A stretch of 64,000 nucleotides of DNA from Kiritimatiellia bacterium (GCA_017531445.1 JAFXKZ010000001.1:349037-413036); one strand, 5' to 3'. Positions 8,449 through 18,193 are shown, counted from the stretch's first letter. Numbers and translations: made by a program. The notes: generated by a model from the sequence alone, not told the origin.

Positions 8449-9873
8449 TCAAGGTGTAACTTGCTGTTCACCCACAGGTGCTTTGTCAGGCGTTGGTGCA
8501 GGCTTCGCAGGCAGGAACTTGATAAGAAGCGAAGCGGTAAAGACCGTCAATAGAATGAAGGGAAGAATCCACGTCATGTAGAAGCGTAAGCCATTGGCAA
8601 GTCGGAGTCCTGTTCCGGTGTTGACCTCCTTCAAGAATGCATCCCACCCCCAATAACGCTTGCTGACGCAGAAGATTAAAAAGGCCAACGCACCCAAAGG
8701 AAGCGCAATGTTGGAAACGAGGAAGTCTTCCAAGTCGAGGATGGAGGTGCCTGAACCGAGGGGTTGGATGAAGGCAAGCTTGTTAAATCCAAGAGCGCAA
8801 GGGATTGAGAGTGCGATTAGGAGTGGTGCAGTAATCAGAATTGCTTTACCGCGGGAACAGTTGCGGGCTTCCATCGCCATCGCAACGATGTTTTCGATAA
8901 CAGCAATAACCGTTGTCAGTGCGGCAAGCGCCAAAAAGGTGAAGAAAGCTGCACCGATCCAACGCCCTGCCGGCATTTGGGCAAAGACCTTCGGCAGTGT
9001 CATGAAGATAAGTGAGGGGCCTTGATCGGGACTAACCTTGAAAGCAAAGCAGGCTGGGAAGATAATCAGCCCGGCCAGGAGCGCGACCATCGTGTCAATC
9101 GCAATAATTTTGGCAGATTCTCCGGCAAGGGTGTATTTGCGTGACGTGTAGCTTCCGAAGATGGACATTGAGCCGATGCCGAGCGATAATGTGAAGAAAC
9201 TTTGTCCAAGTGCGTCAAAAACAACCTGTGACAGGCTGCGCTCGTTTAAGATTTCCAACGAAGGTTTGAGATAAAACGAAACGCCGAGTTCGGCACCGGG
9301 CAAGGAGATGACATAGCAACAAAGTCCGATGAGCAGGAGAAAAAGCATCATCATCATCTTTTTGGTGACATTCTCAACCCCTTTTTTCAGCCCAAGTGCA
9401 CAGACTCCGAAGCCGATGAGCAAGGCCAGAACGGTCCAAAAGAGTTGAAGGTTTGCATTTCCTACGAAGTTGCCAAAGTAGGTTTCCGGCGCACTGAAAT
9501 CCCATGTACGGCTAATCAAGGCGGTAGGATAGGCGAGCATCCAGCCTGCAACGGTTGCGTAGAACATCATTAACAACCAGTTGGCTGCGACTTGGAGTTT
9601 CGCAATAAATCGGAAGAGTCCCGGACGGGGAGTAAGGACATGGTAGGAGGAGACAACAGAATGTTGCGAAGCTCGTCCAACGGCGAATTCCGCTGTCAGC
9701 ATCGGTAAGCCGAAGATAACAAGGAAAACAATGTAGAGTGCTACAAACAATGCTCCGCCATTTTGTCCTACGATGTAAGGGAAACGCCATACGTTCCCAA
9801 GACCGACGGCACACCCGGCTGAAACTAAAAGGAAGCCAAGACTGGTGGCGAGAGTTTCACGTTTTTCATTCAT
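8449..9873 (-). CDS. Neurotransmitter:sodium symporter (NSS) family transporter
   Basis: Sodium-coupled amino-acid or amine importer of the inner membrane, 474 residues with about 11-12 hydrophobic segments. The N-terminus has the LeuT-like signature GFLLVSAGCAVGLGNVWRFPY, which unwinds in TM1 to bind Na+ and substrate. The FGSYTSRKY segment corresponds to TM6-7. The bacterial branch usually carries tryptophan, tyrosine or branched-chain amino acids. Substrate cannot be read from this sequence. It is the last gene of pcnB-sixA-NSS, 26 bp after sixA. A TATACT -10-like string lies about 20 bp upstream of its ATG, so it may also have its own promoter. Confidence 0.9.
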   Translation of the reverse strand: MNEKRETLATSLGFLLVSAGCAVGLGNVWRFPYIVGQNGGALFVALYIVFLVIFGLPMLTAEFAVGRASQHSVVSSYHVLTPRPGLFRFIAKLQVAANWLLMMFYATVAGWMLAYPTALISRTWDFSAPETYFGNFVGNANLQLFWTVLALLIGFGVCALGLKKGVENVTKKMMMMLFLLLIGLCCYVISLPGAELGVSFYLKPSLEILNERSLSQVVFDALGQSFFTLSLGIGSMSIFGSYTSRKYTLAGESAKIIAIDTMVALLAGLIIFPACFAFKVSPDQGPSLIFMTLPKVFAQMPAGRWIGAAFFTFLALAALTTVIAVIENIVAMAMEARNCSRGKAILITAPLLIALSIPCALGFNKLAFIQPLGSGTSILDLEDFLVSNIALPLGALAFLIFCVSKRYWGWDAFLKEVNTGTGLRLANGLRFYMTWILPFILLTVFTASLLIKFLPAKPAPTPDKAPVGEQQVTP

Positions 9874-9899
9874 AACAACATTCTTTCAGTATAGTGCAA

Positions 9900-10352
9900 T
9901 CAGTAGATGTTAGAGTCTTCTGCCCAAAGGAATTTCCATGCGCCGTTTGAGAAATCAAAGGTTGCGATGGTGCAATAGCCGAAGGTGGGAGGTGCTTTTG
10001 AATCGAGAAGATGAGCCAAGTGGGCGATAGATGAAAGATGACCAACGACAAGCAAATCCTTTACATTTGCCGCTTCGATTGTGAGTTTCATTTCTTTCGG
10101 GTCGCCAGCCGGGTTGAATGTAAAATCTTCAATCGTGTTACACGTTGTTCCGAGCACCCGTAAGATACATGAGGCAGTCTCTGTGGCGCGCAAGTAGCCG
10201 CTGGTGATAAGAAGTTCAGGCTTTGCATTTTGTGTTTTCAAAAGGTGGCCGACAGCAGTAGCCTGTTCCCTTCCAAGCGCGGAGAGTGCGGGACCGCGTT
10301 CGGAAGAATAGACTGATTGATAGGCACCATGCCGCACAAGAAAAAGACGCAT
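9900..10352 (-). CDS. sixA: Phosphohistidine phosphatase SixA
   Basis: 150-residue histidine-phosphatase (phosphoglycerate mutase-like) protein. The RHG motif that forms the phosphohistidine intermediate is at residues 7-9 (FLVRHGAY). ITSGYLRATETA supplies the second arginine and VVGHLSS the second catalytic histidine. In E. coli, SixA dephosphorylates a histidine phosphocarrier (NPr of the nitrogen PTS, or ArcB). No PTS gene is nearby, so the target is open. It begins 8 bp after the pcnB stop and probably relies on that transcript. No Shine-Dalgarno sequence is evident. Confidence 0.85.
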   Translation of the reverse strand: MRLFLVRHGAYQSVYSSERGPALSALGREQATAVGHLLKTQNAKPELLITSGYLRATETASCILRVLGTTCNTIEDFTFNPAGDPKEMKLTIEAANVKDLLVVGHLSSIAHLAHLLDSKAPPTFGYCTIATFDFSNGAWKFLWAEDSNIY

Positions 10353-10360
10353 AAAAGGAC

Positions 10361-11743
10361 TCAGGAGCGTGATTGCGGGGAAGTTTCGTTTGAGGCACTG
10401 GGGAGGCTGTCTGATTTTCGGCGACGCTTATTCAAGGGACGCCGCCTTCTTGCTCGACGTGTATGGGGGTTTGCCGGCAGGATAAAGTTGTCGTCATCTC
10501 CATGGCGTGACGCAGGGCCAGCCTTGTGATAAAGCTTTTTCCAGATGTCCAGCTGCCATGATAATTCCGGTTTTAAGATGCTAAAAACCTCTGCACCTTG
10601 TAGAATCTCCGGGAAAAGTCCATGATTGATAAAGCGAATGTCGCGGCCAGAGGTTGTGTCTGGTGTTGAAGTTAAACGATCGGAAAGCTCTAAAATGTCA
10701 ACAGCAGTCATCCAGAGCGCACGCGGAAAACGATAGAACTTTACGATAGGTGTGAAGACTTTTTCTGCTGCATGACGCTTGGCATGAGCGAGATTGAAAC
10801 GTTTGAAATGTCCTTGTTTTTCGCGAATGTGTTCAACCGTTTCTGCTATAAGTGGTTGGAAAAGCATGGCAAAAGTAACGGAATTGGAAAGCTCTTGCGT
10901 TTGTGCTACGGTGTCAACGGCTCGGAGAGCCTTCCATACCTTTTCTGAATTTTCCGGTTTTGCTTTCATCCATTGGTGAAGTGTTGGCAGTAATGTGTCA
11001 AGCAGACCGTTTTCATAAGCCAGACGAATGGAACGCTCTGTCGCACCTGGGACAAAAAGTCTCTGGATCTCTTCGCACAACCGTGAGACGGAGGCATTGG
11101 CAAGTTCGTGCGCATATCTGCGCATCGCTTTGATGTCGGCAGGGCAAATCTCAAACCCCAATTTGGCGGCAAATCGAACCGCTCGCATCATTCGGACAGG
11201 GTCTTCTCGAAAACGAATACACGGGTCGCCGATAGAACGGATGCATTTGTCTTTCAGATCCTTCAACCCATTAACGTAATCAATGATTGTAAAGTTCTTG
11301 ATGTCATAAAAGAGACCGTTTATAGTGAAGTCTCGGCGGAGAGCATCTTCGTGCGGCGTTCCAAATGTATTGTCTTCGGATTGGTACAGCCCGTGTTCAT
11401 CCTGTACGGCATTCGGACTGGGTGCCTTACGAAAGGTGGCGGTCTCGATGACTTTTTTTCCATAGACAATGTGTGCCAATCGAAAACGTTTGCCTACAAG
11501 GTAACAATTTCTGAAAATGTGTTTAATCTCATTTGGCCGTGCATTGGTCCCTATGTCAAAGTCCTTCGGCTTTCGTCCAAGCAAGAGATCTCGGACACTT
11601 CCGCCTACGAGATAGGCTTCATAGTCAAGCGATGAAAGGCGGTAAAGCACTTTAATGGCTTCAGGATCAATGTCGCGTCGGGAAAGTGTGTGTTCAGAGC
11701 GTGGAATAATCTTCGCTTTGGGTTTCTTGCGGAGAAAGAACAT
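10361..11743 (-). CDS. pcnB: Poly(A) polymerase I / tRNA nucleotidyltransferase family
   Basis: 460-residue class II nucleotidyltransferase. It opens with the PcnB-type leader IIPRSEHTLSRRDIDPEA, then LVGGSVRDLLLGRKPKDFDI with the catalytic DxD. The RRDFTINGLFYD and 'GDPCIRFREDPVRMMRAVRFAAKLGF' segments follow. The preserved 'FRNCYLVGKRFRLAHI' stretch and the basic tail (RRARRRRPLNKRRRK) favour poly(A) polymerase over CCA-adding enzyme, but the two are hard to separate without structure-based comparison. The frame could begin at TTG 11758, but the ATG at 11743 is preferred. Confidence 0.88.
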   Translation of the reverse strand: MFFLRKKPKAKIIPRSEHTLSRRDIDPEAIKVLYRLSSLDYEAYLVGGSVRDLLLGRKPKDFDIGTNARPNEIKHIFRNCYLVGKRFRLAHIVYGKKVIETATFRKAPSPNAVQDEHGLYQSEDNTFGTPHEDALRRDFTINGLFYDIKNFTIIDYVNGLKDLKDKCIRSIGDPCIRFREDPVRMMRAVRFAAKLGFEICPADIKAMRRYAHELANASVSRLCEEIQRLFVPGATERSIRLAYENGLLDTLLPTLHQWMKAKPENSEKVWKALRAVDTVAQTQELSNSVTFAMLFQPLIAETVEHIREKQGHFKRFNLAHAKRHAAEKVFTPIVKFYRFPRALWMTAVDILELSDRLTSTPDTTSGRDIRFINHGLFPEILQGAEVFSILKPELSWQLDIWKKLYHKAGPASRHGDDDNFILPANPHTRRARRRRPLNKRRRKSDSLPSASNETSPQSRS

Positions 11744-11838
11744 AGTTGAAGGTTTCAAATTATAAGACGTTTTCAGATAGATGGTTTACTTGAACAAGTA
11801 TGTTGCAAACTTCTTTGTCAAGCATTGCATGGGACGGG

Positions 11839-13968
11839 TTACCAAGCATTGTCTTCTGCTTGTCGGCGTTGCCGTTCTTCCTTAACATTCCGGGAGGATT
11901 TCTGCTCGCCGGCGAGACGTACTTTGTCATACTTGTCGTTCAGACGTTGGACTTCGGCTAGAAATGGCGAGTGCGCCAACTTCTTTTGGTATTTGAGTTC
12001 ATCCGCAACCGCCTTTGCATAGGCATTTTTATCCCGTACCCATTCAATTCTGCTGTGGGCATATTTAGGGTCTCCTTCATCCGGGATATTGGTGAATGCT
12101 CCGATGAAGATGGCATTGCGTACAAAGAGAGCCCATTCGTTTTTCACCTTCTTTGTATTCCTTTGCCCGGTGGTGGAGAGGTTGGATCGTAATAATGCTG
12201 TCAGGTCGGCTCCAGCTTGCGTATTGCCGAAGTTTGTATTACGTGCTAATGCTTGGTCGCCGGTACAACCGTCTGTGACGCTGACGAAGTAATTGGCAAA
12301 ACCTTGCATAAGATCAAGAATCTTTGACGCGTTGCCTTTTCGGATACCTGCCAGCCGGAAGAGGACGTCTGTATTGGCTGTATTGCGCAACATTGCTGTA
12401 CGCAACAGGGCTTCTTGCTGCGCGATGCTGGCATTCTGCCATTCATTCTCGGCACTCGTATAGAGGTCAAGGATGTGTAATGCCATCCGTGAGTCTTCCC
12501 AGGAGGCGAGACCAATGTTCATTGCTTCGCACAACCCGATATGCCAACGGATATTATCACGCAAATAGCTGTCGCTATTACTGGGAAGCATCTTGTGGAA
12601 TCCGGTGAGTTTGGTCTTCTCATCTGTAATCGGACCATAGATTGGGGGAAGATACCAACCAACGGTTGAGACGGCAATTGTATCTACCGAGTGATGTTGT
12701 TCGGCATAGTATTTCCCATTCCGGTAGGCATACGTCATAAATGCACGATGGCCAGGTTGCCCCATTCCCTGTGCCGGTGTACCAATTGAGCGTTGGGCAA
12801 ATTCAGCCATTGTAGAGAGCCTGCCGCAAACACCTCCATCAACCAAAATACGTGGAGTAGCATCCGGATGCCAATTGCCATCGGCGTAGCGGATTTCGGG
12901 CTTTGTGTAGTCGAAAGAGTAGGTGGCATAACCGGGAACAGAACCCTTGGTCTTATACATTGTCCACCAATATGTTGATTCATCTACAGGGTCTTGCTGG
13001 GTCAGCAGAAGCAAGAGCGGCCAAGGGGCTTTGGAGAGAGGGAAGAGGTTTGATCGCTCTGCGCCTTTTTCCTCATAGCGCATGATGCGCAAACAGAGAT
13101 TGTCTGTGATGGAACCATTCATTCGAGGCGGATAGCGTCCAGCGACATGGGCGATGGCGTCCCATGGTAATTTTTTAGGTTCACGTCCATCAGAGAGTTT
13201 GATGCCGGTCTTGTTGTAGAATTGAAGCGCGGAGAGATTCATAATCTCATAGATCTGCGTCTTTGTATTTTGTTTCAACCAGTTCACGGTGCGCTTGGCA
13301 TCGTTGTCGTTGCCGAGATCAAACTTTTTGTGAAGTTGTTGCATCCAGCGTTGCTTTTCACGTTCATCTTTGTAGATGTTGCCATTGGCATCTCGTGCCA
13401 ACGCGCCATCCGCTGGTGGCGTGACATCGTGGTTGACCGACCAGCCGTGTCTACGACTGACTTCTTGTTCAAGTTCCTCTTTCCGTTTGGGATCCCATGT
13501 GAAGTTTCTACCGGAAATGATGCCGTAACGGTCGGCAGAAAGGGAACTGTCCAACAGTTTCTGGTCGCGATAGCGTACAGCAAAAGCAATTAGAAGTTGT
13601 TCATACTTTTGTGCATAAACCGGACCGACCAACTTGGCAAGTTTTAAGAAGTTGTGAATCACGTTGGGATTGGGTGGATATTCCAATGCAAAGGTTGCAT
13701 TGAGTACGGCAGGATGTTCAATGAGCCATTCCCAAGTCTTTTCACTGAATTTCAAATGCGGTGTAACGATTGTCAGACAGTGATCAAAATATTCTTGCCG
13801 CACTTCATCTGTGAATGTGAAGCCGGAATCAAACAAGGCGGCATCCAGCCATCTTAAGTCTGCGTTATTGGTAACCGGAATCGCTTCCCGGTATGCACCT
13901 AAATCTTTTACCTGTGCCAGTGCTGCTACAGAAACCAATGTGATGAGAATAAAGCAAATTCGTTTCAT
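11839..13968 (-). CDS. Large secreted protein with a transglutaminase/papain-like core
   Basis: 709 residues with a clear signal peptide (MKRICFILITLVSVAALA). No close family is recognised overall. Around residues 345-400 there is a cysteine-protease-like core. DGGVCGRLSTMAEFAQR contains the probable nucleophile Cys, and GTPAQGMGQPGHRAFMTY contains the likely His. That arrangement (GGxCG...GIPA..GQPGHA) resembles transglutaminase-like proteins of planctomycetes and verrucomicrobia. The rest is rich in W, Y and helical segments, and the tail is strongly charged (KNVKEERQRRQAEDNAW). It is monocistronic with 75-150 bp gaps on both sides. A role in modifying or degrading extracellular protein or peptidoglycan is inference. 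Confidence 0.6.
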   Translation of the reverse strand: MKRICFILITLVSVAALAQVKDLGAYREAIPVTNNADLRWLDAALFDSGFTFTDEVRQEYFDHCLTIVTPHLKFSEKTWEWLIEHPAVLNATFALEYPPNPNVIHNFLKLAKLVGPVYAQKYEQLLIAFAVRYRDQKLLDSSLSADRYGIISGRNFTWDPKRKEELEQEVSRRHGWSVNHDVTPPADGALARDANGNIYKDEREKQRWMQQLHKKFDLGNDNDAKRTVNWLKQNTKTQIYEIMNLSALQFYNKTGIKLSDGREPKKLPWDAIAHVAGRYPPRMNGSITDNLCLRIMRYEEKGAERSNLFPLSKAPWPLLLLLTQQDPVDESTYWWTMYKTKGSVPGYATYSFDYTKPEIRYADGNWHPDATPRILVDGGVCGRLSTMAEFAQRSIGTPAQGMGQPGHRAFMTYAYRNGKYYAEQHHSVDTIAVSTVGWYLPPIYGPITDEKTKLTGFHKMLPSNSDSYLRDNIRWHIGLCEAMNIGLASWEDSRMALHILDLYTSAENEWQNASIAQQEALLRTAMLRNTANTDVLFRLAGIRKGNASKILDLMQGFANYFVSVTDGCTGDQALARNTNFGNTQAGADLTALLRSNLSTTGQRNTKKVKNEWALFVRNAIFIGAFTNIPDEGDPKYAHSRIEWVRDKNAYAKAVADELKYQKKLAHSPFLAEVQRLNDKYDKVRLAGEQKSSRNVKEERQRRQAEDNAW

Positions 13969-14120
13969 ATTTATAATGTAGCAAAAATAGGGGGGCTTCT
14001 TCAACCGATAGAGGCATCGGCATATGCGTTTTAATTCCGCCAATTGCCGATGTTGTCCGAACGGCTTGCGTTGTTGCATCCGTCTGTGATAGACTGTAAA
14101 CAACCTTAAGGAGGTCTTTT

Positions 14121-14549
14121 ATGGACGACAAAGACGATGTTCAAGATGTTGAGATCATGCCTACCGATATTGTGTTTGATTGCCCGAATTGCAATCATAA
14201 TCTGGTGGTGGACTATCGGGCTGCAGGTCTTCAGGTGCCGTGTTCCCAATGTGGTACGATTATTCAGGTGCCGATTCCCGATGGGATGCATCTTGAGGAT
14301 TTGGATTGCGATCCGGGTGAATTGCTTCAACAATTGCTTCAGACGCGCCGTATGCTTGTAAAGGCTGAACTTGCTGCGCAGCAACTGGGTGAAAAGATTG
14401 TTGAAATGACTCAGCAGGTGGCAGAATATCGCAAGACGCTTCATTCTGTGAAGGCTCGTATGGAGACCATGCAAGAGGCGGCGGATTTGGCAGATACCGC
14501 TCGTAAAGATATCATTACGCTGATTGACGCTGCCGGGTCTGCAAAGTAA
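14121..14549 (+). CDS. Small zinc-ribbon/coiled-coil protein
   Basis: 142 residues. Residues ~20-45 form a zinc ribbon (FDCPNCNHNLVV...VPCSQCGTIIQVP: CxxC-x(18)-CxxC). Residues ~65-130 form a long amphipathic helix likely to be a coiled coil (LLQQLLQTRRMLVKAELAAQ...). A very strong Shine-Dalgarno AAGGAGGTC lies 8 bp before ATG. It is only 7 bp ahead of the LpxL-like acyltransferase gene, so the two are probably co-transcribed. The function is not known; a scaffold or transcript-associated role would be speculative. Confidence 0.75.
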   Translation: MDDKDDVQDVEIMPTDIVFDCPNCNHNLVVDYRAAGLQVPCSQCGTIIQVPIPDGMHLEDLDCDPGELLQQLLQTRRMLVKAELAAQQLGEKIVEMTQQVAEYRKTLHSVKARMETMQEAADLADTARKDIITLIDAAGSAK

Positions 14550-14556
14550 AGGGCAT

Positions 14557-15477
14557 ATGAAACAGAAGATTCGTTTACGCCATCGTCTTGAGTATGGCGC
14601 ATTTCGGACTGTTCAATTTCTCATTGCAAGCGTTCCCATCCGGTGGTCCGGCTATTTTTTAGCCGGATTACTGCGGGTGGTTTTTCGCATTTGCTGGCCG
14701 TTGCGGCGAGAGACGGTTTCGCGTATTCGGGAGGTCTTTGGCGAAACGACCTCCATTGAAGAGTGCCGCAAAATTGCGCGCACGTCTGTGTGGAATATGC
14801 TCATGAATTTCATTGAGATGTTCCATGCGTCAAAAATGGATATTGACTATCTGAAAGCGCATGTGGAAGGTCTGGAACAAGCGGAAAAAACCTTGCGCCA
14901 CTTGATCAACAAATATGGCGGCGTGGTTATTGCATTGCCGCACATGGGAAATTGGGATCTGGCAGCAATTACCTGCTCCAATTGCAACTTCCCGTTGATG
15001 GCACTTGCCCGTGCGCAGAATAATCCGCTCTTTGAAGCGTGGATGCAGCGTAATCGTTTGAATGTACAGACGGTGGATCGGCGTCATGCAAGTTCCTTTG
15101 TGCGGATTGCCCATCATTTGAAGAGCGGGGGTGTATTTGCAATCCTGCCCGATGTCCGGCACAACAAGCCGGCCGTCAGCACGACGGTTTTCGGAAAGCC
15201 CAATGTGCAATTAGGTAAAGGACTTTCCAAGTTCCCCCGCATGGCCAATGTGCCGATTCTCCCTCTGACAATGGAGCGGAAAGATGCTTCGCACCACGCG
15301 GTGCATCTGTATGAACCGCTGTTTGCGGATTTGGAAGCGGACGCAGCAGAAGATGCCGTGCGTTTAACCCAGAAGGTATGGGATCTCTTTGAAGCGCAGA
15401 TCCGTAAGACGCCGGAGCAATGGTTCTGGCACAATCGCCGTTGGCTGCTGACGCCGCTCTACACCAAATCACGCTGA
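14557..15477 (+). CDS. LpxL/HtrB-family lipid A acyltransferase
   Basis: 306-residue inner-membrane acyltransferase of the lipid A biosynthesis (LpxL/LpxM, HtrB) family. It has a hydrophobic N-terminal stretch, then the catalytic HX4D motif in LPHMGNWDLAA (~residue 130), ARAQNNPLFEAWM, ILPDVRHNKP and the C-terminal WFWHNRRW typical of the family. It would add a secondary acyl chain to the Kdo-lipid A precursor, supporting an LPS-bearing outer membrane. The frame opens at TTG 14524, but the ATG at 14557 after AAAGGG fits the family start better. Confidence 0.85.
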   Translation: MKQKIRLRHRLEYGAFRTVQFLIASVPIRWSGYFLAGLLRVVFRICWPLRRETVSRIREVFGETTSIEECRKIARTSVWNMLMNFIEMFHASKMDIDYLKAHVEGLEQAEKTLRHLINKYGGVVIALPHMGNWDLAAITCSNCNFPLMALARAQNNPLFEAWMQRNRLNVQTVDRRHASSFVRIAHHLKSGGVFAILPDVRHNKPAVSTTVFGKPNVQLGKGLSKFPRMANVPILPLTMERKDASHHAVHLYEPLFADLEADAAEDAVRLTQKVWDLFEAQIRKTPEQWFWHNRRWLLTPLYTKSR

Positions 15478-15504
15478 AGCGAATTTGAACATTAGGAAAA
15501 AGCA

Positions 15505-16728
15505 ATGATTACTGTAAACGAAAATTTCGGGAAGCTGCAAGCTTCTTATCTCTTTTCTGAAATTGCCAAACGGGTGAAAGCCTATCAGACGGAGCATCCG
15601 GAAGCCGCTGTAATCCGTTTGGGTATCGGCGATGTTACATTGCCGCTTGCGCCGGCATGTCGTGAAGCGATGCACAAAGCTGTGGATGAACTTGGCGATG
15701 AAAGCACGTTCCGGGGCTACGGTCCGGAACAGGGATATGACTTCTTGCGTGAAGCGATCGCAAAGCATGACTACCAAGCCCGTGGTTGCGATATCAAAGC
15801 GTCTGAAATCTTTGTCAGCGACGGGTCCAAGTGTGACTGCGCCAATATTCAGGAATTGTTTTCGCAGCAATTGCGCATTGCTATTCCTGATCCGGTCTAT
15901 CCTGTCTATGTGGATACCAACGTGATGGCCGGGCGCACCGGGGAGGCTGCCGAAGGTCGCTACACAGGGTTGCACTATTTGGAGAGCACGTCTGCCAATG
16001 CATTTGTGCCGGCACCGCCATCGGAAAAGGTAGATTTGATTTACCTCTGTTTCCCGAATAATCCCACGGGAGCTGTCGCTACAAAAGAGCAGTTGCAGGC
16101 GTGGGTGGCATATGCAAAGGCGAATCAGGCATTGATTCTTTTTGATGCTGCGTATGAGGCTTTTATCAGAGATCCTGAAATTCCGCATTCCATTTACGAA
16201 ATTGAGGGGGCGAAAGAGGTGGCAATCGAGTTCCGTTCGTTCTCAAAGAAGGCTGGATTTACCGGAGTGCGTTGCGCCTTTACTGTGGTGCCGGAGGGAC
16301 TGAAAGCCTATACTGCTTCCGGTGAAGCGGTCGCCCTGCACGCGATGTGGAACCGCCGTCATACGACGAAGTTCAATGGTGTTTCCTATCCGGTACAGCG
16401 TGCTGCCGAGGCTGTTTATTCCGAAGAAGGCTCCCGCCAGACGACCGAACAGGTGGATTACTATCTTGGCAATGCGAAGATTATCCGTGAAGGAATCGCC
16501 GCGCTCGGCTACGAGTGTGTGGGCGGTGATAATTCGCCCTATGTCTGGGTAAATGTGAAAGGTGATTCGTGGGAATTCTTTGACCGCTTGCTGAAGCAGG
16601 CGCAGGTGGTAACAACACCGGGCGCAGGGTTTGGACGTTGCGGACAGGGCTATATCCGGATTTCCGCTTTCAACAATCGGGAGCGGGTCATTGAAGCGAT
16701 GGGACGCATCGCCAAAGCGTTGAAGTAA
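15505..16728 (+). CDS. dapL: LL-diaminopimelate aminotransferase
   Basis: PLP-dependent class I/II aminotransferase, 407 residues. It converts tetrahydrodipicolinate directly to LL-diaminopimelate, the short route to lysine and peptidoglycan used by Chlamydiae, Verrucomicrobia, plants and some others. Diagnostic segments are [13 protein letters not shown] at the N-terminus, the '[11 protein letters not shown]' region, [19 protein letters not shown] and the PLP-lysine motif [10 protein letters not shown] (~residue 249). The last is characteristic of DapL rather than AspC. It stands 27 bp after the LpxL-like gene and is closed by its own terminator, so it likely ends that transcription unit. 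Confidence 0.95.
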   Translation: MITVNENFGKLQASYLFSEIAKRVKAYQTEHPEAAVIRLGIGDVTLPLAPACREAMHKAVDELGDESTFRGYGPEQGYDFLREAIAKHDYQARGCDIKASEIFVSDGSKCDCANIQELFSQQLRIAIPDPVYPVYVDTNVMAGRTGEAAEGRYTGLHYLESTSANAFVPAPPSEKVDLIYLCFPNNPTGAVATKEQLQAWVAYAKANQALILFDAAYEAFIRDPEIPHSIYEIEGAKEVAIEFRSFSKKAGFTGVRCAFTVVPEGLKAYTASGEAVALHAMWNRRHTTKFNGVSYPVQRAAEAVYSEEGSRQTTEQVDYYLGNAKIIREGIAALGYECVGGDNSPYVWVNVKGDSWEFFDRLLKQAQVVTTPGAGFGRCGQGYIRISAFNNRERVIEAMGRIAKALK

Positions 16729-16741
16729 GTTTCTTCTTTTG

Positions 16742-16778
16742 AATGCTGCAGGAAGACGTTCTTGCAGCATTTCTTTTT
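16742..16778 (+). terminator. Terminator after dapL
   Basis: A 13-bp stem AATGCTGCAGGAA (16742-16754) / TTCTTGCAGCATT (16759-16771) with one G-T pair and a GACG tetraloop is followed by TCTTTTT. It lies 13 bp past the dapL stop and ahead of the phosphofructokinase start. Confidence 0.85.
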
Positions 16779-16795
16779 ATGCAAAGGAGCAGACA

Positions 16796-17986
16796 ATGGT
16801 CGGGAATATGCTGATTGCCCAGAGTGGCGGCCCATCGATGGTAATCAATCAAAGTTTGATTGGTGCAGTGTTGGCGGCGAAATCTTCGGATAAAATTGTC
16901 GAGATTTATGGCGCACTTCATGGGATTCAAGGCATCTTTGATGAGGCTTTTATCGATTTGAGAGCCGAACCCGAAGAAGTCTTGCTCAATGTCGCGCAAA
17001 CGCCGAGCTCCGCATTGGGATCGGTGCGCCGGAAGCCTACGGCGGATGATTGCCGCAAGATTTTTGAGATTCTGGCGCGGAGAAATATCCGTTATTTCTT
17101 CTATATCGGCGGAAATGACTCTGCCGAGACGGCCAATATCATCGCCGAAGAAGCCGAACGCCAAGGCTATGAAATGTGCTGTTTCCATATTCCCAAAACG
17201 ATTGACAATGATTTGCTCTGCAATGATCATACGCCCGGTTATGGTTCGGCGGGGCGTTTCGTTGCCTGTGCCGTACGCGGAGATGATCTGGACAATCGCG
17301 CGTTGGGCGGGGTGAAAATCGATGTAATCATGGGACGCAACGCCGGTTTTCTGACCGCAGCAGCCGCACTCGCCCGTCAAGACCCCGATGATGGTCCGCA
17401 TTTGGTTTATGTCCCGGAGCGTACGTTTTCGGTGGATAAGTTTGTGGAGGATGTCGCCGTCTGTATGCACAAGCATGGCCGTTGTGTTGTGGCAGTGAGC
17501 GAGGGGATTCGTGGAGCGGACGGACGCGCCATCGCCGAAAGCTTCTCTACGGAAACCGATGCCCATGGCAATGTGCAATTGACTTCCGGTGCGCTCGGCG
17601 AAAATCTGGCAGCGGTAATTCGCGAGCGACTGAATATCAAGCGGGTTCGTGCCGATACCTTTGGTTTTATTCAGCGGTGTTTCGTAGGGATCGCTTCGGA
17701 AACCGATGCCAGGGAAGCCCGTGAGGTGGGCGAGATGGCGGTGAAAGCCGCAACGGAAGGTCGCTACCGTAGTGGAACAATCGCAATCAAGCGCAAAGAG
17801 CAAGATGAATATGGCGTGGAGTATGTGGTTGAGGCTCTGGCGAATGTGGCCAAGCATACCCGTGAACTGCCGGATGCGTATCTGACGGCAGAAGGCAATA
17901 ATGTGACGGAGGCTTTTCTGAAGTATGCCCGTCCCATTGTAGGGGAACTGCCGGTAACGGCACGTTTCACGCAGTTGCGTAATTGA
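16796..17986 (+). CDS. pfp: PPi-type 6-phosphofructokinase
   Basis: 396-residue phosphofructokinase, interconverting fructose-6-phosphate and fructose-1,6-bisphosphate in glycolysis. AQSGGPSMVINQSL opens the protein. IGGNDSAET (~104-112) replaces the ATP-type GGDGS loop, and PKTIDNDL (~133-140) has the catalytic Asp and the Lys that selects pyrophosphate. MGRNAGFL and YVPERTF follow. The Asn in GGND instead of the usual Asp is noteworthy, although related sequences with variant loops exist. The ATG at 16796 follows AAAGGAG by 6 bp. A Mn-dependent pyrophosphatase is encoded 5 kb downstream, so PPi is a metabolite of interest here. Confidence 0.9.
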   Translation: MVGNMLIAQSGGPSMVINQSLIGAVLAAKSSDKIVEIYGALHGIQGIFDEAFIDLRAEPEEVLLNVAQTPSSALGSVRRKPTADDCRKIFEILARRNIRYFFYIGGNDSAETANIIAEEAERQGYEMCCFHIPKTIDNDLLCNDHTPGYGSAGRFVACAVRGDDLDNRALGGVKIDVIMGRNAGFLTAAAALARQDPDDGPHLVYVPERTFSVDKFVEDVAVCMHKHGRCVVAVSEGIRGADGRAIAESFSTETDAHGNVQLTSGALGENLAAVIRERLNIKRVRADTFGFIQRCFVGIASETDAREAREVGEMAVKAATEGRYRSGTIAIKRKEQDEYGVEYVVEALANVAKHTRELPDAYLTAEGNNVTEAFLKYARPIVGELPVTARFTQLRN

Positions 17987-18009
17987 GCGGAAAACAACGC
18001 AGTAACATG

Positions 18010-18050
18010 AGCACGGCTTCGCGGTTTTCCCGAAGTCGTGTTATTTTTTT
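18010..18050 (+). terminator. Terminator after phosphofructokinase
   Basis: A stem CACGGCTTCG (18012-18021) / CGAAGTCGTG (18031-18040) with one wobble pair is followed by TTATTTTTTT. It is 24 bp after the stop codon. Confidence 0.85.
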
Positions 18051-18107
18051 ACGACATATTTACATAAAGGTGGGGCAATGCCTGTAAGAGGTGAAACGCA
18101 TCCTTTC

Positions 18108-18193
18108 GGAATGTCGCCGATGTTCCCCCCGGAGTGTCGCCGACATTTGCGGCCAATCCCGCCCATATTGCCGCTCGGTTTCGCCCATCTTCA
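18108..18193. repeat. 22-bp phased palindrome array 2 (four units)
   Basis: Dyad centres lie at 18117, 18140, 18162 and 18184, with spacings of 23, 22 and 22 bp. Cores read TCGCCGA, TCGCCGA, CCGCCCAT and TCGCCCAT. It lies between the phosphofructokinase terminator and the DUF2723 gene (same direction). It shares the 14-mer CCAATCCCGCCCAT with array 3. Confidence 0.85.

Noticed and set aside
16688-17857. 389-codon minus frame over the phosphofructokinase gene
   Set aside because: Antisense shadow; the + strand protein is unambiguous.
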